Source: Symbiodinium natans (taxonomy: Eukaryota; Sar; Dinophyceae; Suessiales; Symbiodiniaceae). From it: a stretch of 64,000 nt of DNA. Within the stretch, counting starts at the first letter, position 1. Every line of letters begins with the position of its first letter. The position numbers and the translations under genes were made by a program. The notes under the pieces are model-generated. The model was not told where the DNA came from. It did not search any database and worked only from the letters and a program-made list of their open reading frames with translations. The stretch is taken from positions 134,501 to 198,500 of the forward strand of contig CAJNDS010001391.1 of NCBI GenBank assembly GCA_905221605.1, written 5' to 3'. Of the stretch, positions 59,648 through 64,000 are shown in pieces.

Positions 59648-60050
59648 CTTCCGCGGACCCTTCCGCGGCCTTCCGCGGCGTATGCGGCGTGTTCCGCGTT
59701 CCTTCCGCGAGCCTTCCGCGGAAAAACGCGATTCCACCTTCGCACCCGTCCCGAAACAGAAATGAGCGTATACTGTGTATATGAGGATGAGGCATGGACT
59801 CTATAAGCCTCCAAAACGACCCGTGGCCCGTCGCCTTCCGCGGAGCTTCCGCAACCCTTCCGCGGGCCTTCCGCGCAGATCCGCTCTCCGAAACGGTTGC
59901 CGGCATGTTGGGCCAATGTTGGGCATCCATTACATCTAAGTTTCAAGCACGCCGCCCTTCCGCGAGCCTTCCCCGGACACCACGCCTTCCGCGGACCCTT
60001 CCGCGACCTTCCGCAGAATCTTGTTCACCTCTTCACCCCTTCCGCGGACA
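59648..60050. repeat. Dispersed/tandem CCTTCCGCGG repeat
   Basis: More than fifteen copies of CCTTCCGCG(G/A), each containing the palindrome CCGCGG or a derivative, in clusters at 59648-59725, 59830-59885 and 59955-60045. Arg/Lys/Ala-rich minus-strand ORFs here are by-products. Confidence 0.85.
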
Positions 60051-60310
60051 ATCATGATGTCCGCTGCAAAGTACCTAGGCTCGAGCGCCTAAAAAAAACG
60101 CAGCTCAAGTGAACTTTGGGTGTTGACTGAAGATGCGCTTGTGGACAGACTGCATTGAGTATGCTTCTGGCCATGAGCTGTTATCCTGCAAGAGCTGCTT
60201 CCAGAGTTCTCAGCGCGAGTGGCTCTTCAAGTCCAGAAGTGTGACAATTCAACTCTCCGAAACGTGAATTCACCCCCCCCCTATTGTCCGTCTGGCTGGT
60301 GTCTGTCTGT

Positions 60311-60482
60311 GCGTGAGTGAGTGAGTGTGAGTGAGTGTGAGTGTGAATGTGAGTGTGAGTGTGCGTGTGCGTGTGCGTGTGTGTGTGTGTATGTGTGTAT
60401 GTGTGTATGTGTGTATGTGTGTATGTGTGTATGTGTGCATGTGTGCATGTGTGTATGTGTGTGCGTGTATGTATGTGTGTGT
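60311..60482. repeat. (GTGTGTATGT)n / (GT)n microsatellite
   Basis: GTGA/GTGT variants, then repeated TGTGTATG units. It lies in an intron position beside the exon ending at 60485. Confidence 0.92.
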
Positions 60483-60484
60483 GC

Positions 60485-60625
60485 CAAAAAATCTTGGCGA
60501 GCCGACACGCGCCTGGCTTTTCATCCAGGAGCAGATCCTCAAAGAGGCCGCCGCCCTCGGCCCACACGCGCCTCTGCTGCCCAACACATAAAGAATGGAG
60601 AAAACACAGGGAAAAACAAGCAGAA

Positions 60626-60656
<31 letters not shown>

Positions 60657-60890
60657 GAGAGAGAAAGAGAAAAGAATGCGCACTAGATTTTCTCATGTGC
60701 AATTTCGGAATTAATCTGTGGTGGGTACCTCCGCCAGGCGAGCGTGAGGAGGAGCAGCTGCAGCTGGCGATGGAGACGCCGATAGAAAACCCGCACCATT
60801 TTTGGCGAAGCTCTTGGCGAGCTTTTTGCGCTTCCATGGGCGCGAAAAGGAAGCGGCCCACGCGCGCTTCGGGAGCTCCGAGAGTTGGAG
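60485..60890 (-). CDS. Two exons of an unidentified protein
   Basis: Exon 60485-60576 follows an acceptor ending TTGGGCAG and reads QRRVWAEGGGLFEDLL, LDEKPGACRLAKIF, ending at a GC donor (TTTTG|GCACAC). Upstream, about 60729-60890 ends at GTACCC. In the phase that joins cleanly it reads WKRKKLAKSFAKNGAG, then a Ser/Ala/Pro-rich stretch. All three frames of the upstream piece are open, so its reading is less sure. A GA tract and the GT microsatellite flank the exons as intron sequence. Not recognised. Confidence 0.45.
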
Positions 60891-61646
60891 GGGGGCAATA
60901 TTTCCAGCCTTACTGTACTTGTACTTGTTGAAACCACTGACACGCACACACACACACACACACATACACTTTCATACACACACACACACAGAGACTAACA
61001 AAGGGCAGAAAAGGGTTGTCCTCCTGAATCCCCTGAATCTCCAAAGGTTTCTGCGAGCTGCTGAGGACAGCCACTAGCCTTAACTTTATGGTTGTTTGTA
61101 GCTATTCTCAACGTTTGTCAAGCGTGCGCCGGCTTTTGCAATGGTTCACAACATGGGCTTGGCTTGATGGTGGGTCAACCACTACTTTTGAGGGCGGCGC
61201 GCAACTAGACTACTATGATGGTGAGTGGGTGGGCTGGGACCAAAGAGGAGGCAGCGCAGAACTCAGGTTACAAGATGCTGTGAGGGCAGTTGGAGCTGTG
61301 AAGCGTGCGCATTTATAGACCCAAGCATCAAACACCTGCCTTCACATTGTAGTAAGTAAAGCATGACCTATCGTACGCAATTCCACCATGCAAAGTTCAA
61401 GCACCCTTCCCAACAACGAGATCTCTACCGTCTGGTCCCACCTAGGACCTAGACAGGCTTCCTGAAAAGCATCGCCCATGGCAGGCTGGGCTTCCAGGGG
61501 GCCTTCGAACCAAAAGCCCAGTTCTTCCGCGTTGCCTGTCCGGCTTCGTCGAGCTACGGGGCGTGGAGATGTCGAAGCACTCCGGCCCAGTTTGCATGAC
61601 ATGCTCGACGGGGTGCAGGGAACCAGGCGGCACCGGCATCCACAGT
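60891..61646. other. Interval without a recognised gene
   Basis: Begins with CA tracts (60946-60963, 60977-60988). The rest has only short ORFs on both strands. Confidence 0.35.
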
Positions 61647-62011
61647 AGCATCCACGGCAGCGAGAGGACAGGCGGGGGCCGAAAACCCGCCACGGGGGAC
61701 GCGTCCTGCTTGAGGACTGCCATATCCCTTGCACAAAGCAGTCCAGCCCTGGCCGTGCCCGGAAGCCCGCCTCCGACGCGGACTCCAAGCGGGCCGTCGG
61801 GTTTTTTTCCACACGGGGTCGGCAGGGAGGGGCCTCACCACCGCTGCAGCACGCGGCTGGCGGGCGGGGGGCGATCCCAGCGGCCATCGGCCAGGACCTC
61901 GTGCAGCTCAGGCACGACATCATCGCCGTTGCTCTCACCCGCAAGGGGCAGCTCGAGCAAGGAAGATGCGAACGCGCGCTGGGCCGCAACCGCGCCACCC
62001 AGGCGGCCTGA
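61647..62011 (+). CDS. Possible C-terminal coding exon, GC-rich
   Basis: After a TAG at about 61646 one plus-strand frame stays open to the TGA at about 62009 and ends with GQDLVQLRHDIIAVALTRKG, then QLEQGRCERALGRNRATQAA, which looks like a helical protein segment. It lacks an ATG, so it would be an exon. The other plus frames and one minus frame are also open because the stretch is GC-rich; strand and frame are therefore uncertain. Confidence 0.3.
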
Positions 62012-62111
62012 GCCGCTGGTCGGAGGTGCGCTGGGATGGTGGCGGCTCGGTGGCGGGCCAGGACCCTAAGCTGTCACACGGTGCGTCTTCCAGGTTAGCG
62101 GGAAAACCGAT

Positions 62112-62935
62112 TAGAAAAGTTACTTTTCGAGAAAAGTGGCTTTTCGAGAAAAGTGGCTTTTCGAGAAAAGTGGCTTTTCGCGGACGCGGCGCGCACCAAC
62201 GCGGCAAGAAAAACTACTTTTCGCAAAAAGTTGCTTTTCGAGAAAAGTGGCTTTTCGCGGACACCGCGCGCTTCAACGCCGCGAGAAAAGTCACTTTTCG
62301 AGAAGAGTGGCTTTTCGAGAAAAGTGGCTTTTCGAGAAAAGTGGCTTTTCGCGGACACCGTGCGCTCCAACGCCGCGAGAAAAGTCACTTTTCGCAAAAA
62401 GCGGCTTTTCTAGAAAAGTGGCTTTTCGAGAGATGTGGCTTTTCGCGGACACGGTGCGCGCAACGTCGCGAGAAAAGTCACTTTTCGAGAAAAGTCACTT
62501 TTCGAGAAAAGTGGCTTTTCGAGAAAAGTGGCTTTTCGCGGACGCCGCGCGCGCCAACGCGGCGAGAAAAGTCACTTTTCGCAAAAAGTGGCTTTTCGAG
62601 AAAAGTGGCTTTTCGCGGACGCGGCGCGCACCAACGCGGCAAGAAAAGCCACTTTTCGCAAAAAGTGGCTTTTCGAGAAAAGTGGCTTTTCGAGAAAAGT
62701 GGCTTTTCGGGGACACGGCGCGCGCAACGACGCGAGAAAAGTCACTTTTCCGAAAAGTGGCTTTTCGAGAAAAGCGGCTTTTCGAGAAGAGTGGCTTTTC
62801 TGGGATACGGCGCGCGCAACCTCGCGAGAAAAGTCACTTTTCGCAAAAAAGTGGCTTTTCGCGAAAAGTGGCTTTTCGAGAAACGTGGCTTTTCGAGCAA
62901 AGTGGTTTTTTGAGACAAGTGGCTTTTGAAAGACG
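62112..62935. repeat. 17-bp hairpin satellite with 78/94-bp higher-order units
   Basis: The basic unit GAGAAAAGTGGCTTTTC is an inverted repeat (GAAAAG-TGG-CTTTTC), and neighbouring units pair again (CTTTTC-GA-GAAAAG). Groups of three or four units are separated by a GC-rich spacer of about 26 bases, CGCGGACRCSGCGCGC-like plus CAACGCSGCGA. Spacers begin near 62179, 62257, 62351, 62445, 62537, 62615, 62709 and 62801, giving steps of 78 or 92-94. Because 17 is not a multiple of three and the unit has no stop, several frames on both strands are open, producing KWLFEKSGFSRKVAFR-type repeat ORFs. Confidence 0.93.
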
Positions 62936-63163
62936 CTGTGCGCCCCCACACGGCGCCCACCATTGAAGCAACCAAGAGAACCTCTACGCCTCCCTTTTCC
63001 GCTTCTCTGAGCTATGGCACGGCAAGGCACCCACGGCGGCATTTATACCGGCCTTGATAATCATAGTAGAGCTGGGGGGGGATTCTGGAGTTCTAGTAGC
63101 GGGGTTCACAGCCTGACAGAGTCGCTGTCGAAGATTAAGAGCATTAAGCAAGCCCCGACGATG
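62936..63163. other. Spacer between hairpin satellite and telomeric repeats
   Basis: No gene, repeat or motif was recognised. Confidence 0.5.
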
Positions 63164-63268
63164 TTTAGGGTTTAGGGTTTAGGGTTTAGGGTTTAGGGTT
63201 TAGGGTTTAGGGTTTAGGGTTTAGGGTTTAGGGTTTAGGGTTTATAAGGGTTTAGGGTTTAGGGTTTC
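63164..63268 (+). repeat. Interstitial telomeric array (TTTAGGG)n
   Basis: About fourteen TTTAGGG units, eleven or so perfect, with a TTTATAAGGG variant at 63241-63250. TTTAGGG is the telomere repeat of plants and of dinoflagellates. Confidence 0.95.
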
Positions 63269-63344
63269 GAGTTGAGGGTCTGGAGCAAGCCCTCAGGACT
63301 AAGACCCAAGCTCGAAAGCCTCCCCCAAACCCCAAACCCGAAAG

Positions 63345-63642
63345 CCTAAACCCTAAACCCTAAACCCTAAACCGTGGTGCCCAGCAAGTAGCACCCCTAT
63401 TTCCCTTGTTGTCGTTGGGCTAGGATCCCTGAGTCCCCCTTTGAACACGAAGGGCAATTCTCTGTTTGTCCTGAGGCTGCTGGGCCAAGCCCTAAAACCC
63501 TAAACCCTAAACACTAAGCCCTAAACCCTAAACCCTAAACCCTACACCCTACACCCTAAACCCTAAACCCTACACCCTAAACCCTACATAAGCCCTACAC
63601 GCTATAACCATAAACCCTAAACCGTAAACCCTAAACCCTATA
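63345..63642 (-). repeat. Inverted interstitial telomeric array (CCCTAAA)n, two blocks
   Basis: Perfect CCCTAAA units at 63345-63373, then a degenerate block at 63489-63642 with CCCTACA, CCATAAA and CCGTAAA variants. The orientation is opposite to the 63164-63268 array. Confidence 0.93.
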
Positions 63643-64000
63643 CGGGGGGACAACCAAGGAAGGAAATCAACTCCCCTAATCGCCCTGAACTTATATTTCC
63701 CAGATCGAACCAAGAAACAACCAAGAACACGGATAAGAGCAACCCAGGGGGGAAGGAAAGGGGAAAGGAATCCACACCCTTACCAAACCCTAAGAACCCA
63801 GGCACTACTTTTTGAACTTGTGGCTTTCTGTTCAAGCCCATCTTGAGCCAAATACGATTACCGGGTTCATTAACCCTTCCAACTTCCAACACTAACTCCT
63901 TTCTACAATACCAATTGCAGCTCCGCACTCCCCCTGTCCTAGGATTTCCTAGGACACATTGGAGATGCAGATCTTTTGGCCAAAAACTGCCATTACGGCA
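63643..64000. other. Right end of window, with a possible truncated relict SL
   Basis: A minus-strand ORF (63638-63928) contains TTTGGCTCAAG directly before ATG (63842-63852, ATG at 63841). No domain was recognised in the ORF. Confidence 0.35.

Noticed and set aside
61729-62966. ORFs of up to 394 codons with KWLFEKSGF repeats
   Set aside because: Generated by a stop-free 17-bp satellite that is open in several frames on both strands.
1-64000. Bacterial features such as operons, Shine-Dalgarno sites or CRISPR arrays
   Set aside because: Gene structure, SL sequence and telomeric repeats are eukaryotic. The tandem arrays lack the repeat-spacer pattern of CRISPR.

Overview
This is nuclear DNA of a dinoflagellate, most likely a member of the Symbiodiniaceae. 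The main evidence: (i) positions 22853-22874 (minus strand) match the 22-nt dinoflagellate spliced leader (SL) at every base, and a degenerate tandem SL lies at 46324-46350; (ii) telomere-type TTTAGGG/CCCTAAA arrays lie at 63.16-63.64 kb; (iii) genes are split into many short exons whose introns often start with GC instead of GT; (iv) a CCCH zinc-finger exon resembles a type common in dinoflagellates; (v) microsatellites and minisatellites are dense. The genus is inference.

Layout. Most real coding sequence is in exons of 30-140 bp, so long ORFs mislead; almost every exon supported here is on the minus strand. From left to right: 0.2-0.7 kb, exons of a KDEL-receptor-like protein cut by the window edge; 2.2-3.9 kb, a large BT1-type (folate/biopterin transporter family) exon; 10.4 kb, the last exon of an unidentified gene; 12.2-23.8 kb, a calcium-dependent protein kinase (CDPK) with recognisable kinase, junction and EF-hand exons; 29.3-38.0 kb, a kinesin related to kinesin-13/KIF24 with an N-terminal SAM domain, traced from start codon to the end of the motor; 39.2-39.4 kb, a CCCH zinc-finger exon.

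From 40 to 43 kb there are three unrelated satellite arrays, one of them split by a MITE-like insertion. At 45.3-46.35 kb a decayed LINE-type reverse transcriptase follows a tandem relict SL. The rest is sparser: one plus-strand exon (48.86 kb), the C-terminus of a RING-H2 protein (49.2-49.5 kb), unidentified minus-strand exons at 55.8, 58.7-59.5 and 60.5-60.9 kb, a GC-rich open stretch at 61.7-62.0 kb, a 17-bp hairpin satellite with higher-order structure (62.1-62.9 kb), and head-to-head telomeric repeats near the right end.

The identified genes are typical eukaryotic housekeeping and signalling genes and do not form a pathway. The shared theme is genome mechanism: trans-splicing followed by reintegration of SL-bearing transcripts, GC-AG introns and continual satellite formation. 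Exon boundaries were inferred by eye from reading frame, splice-site fit and family alignment; where two neighbouring exons join in matching phase to restore a known motif, the model is strong.
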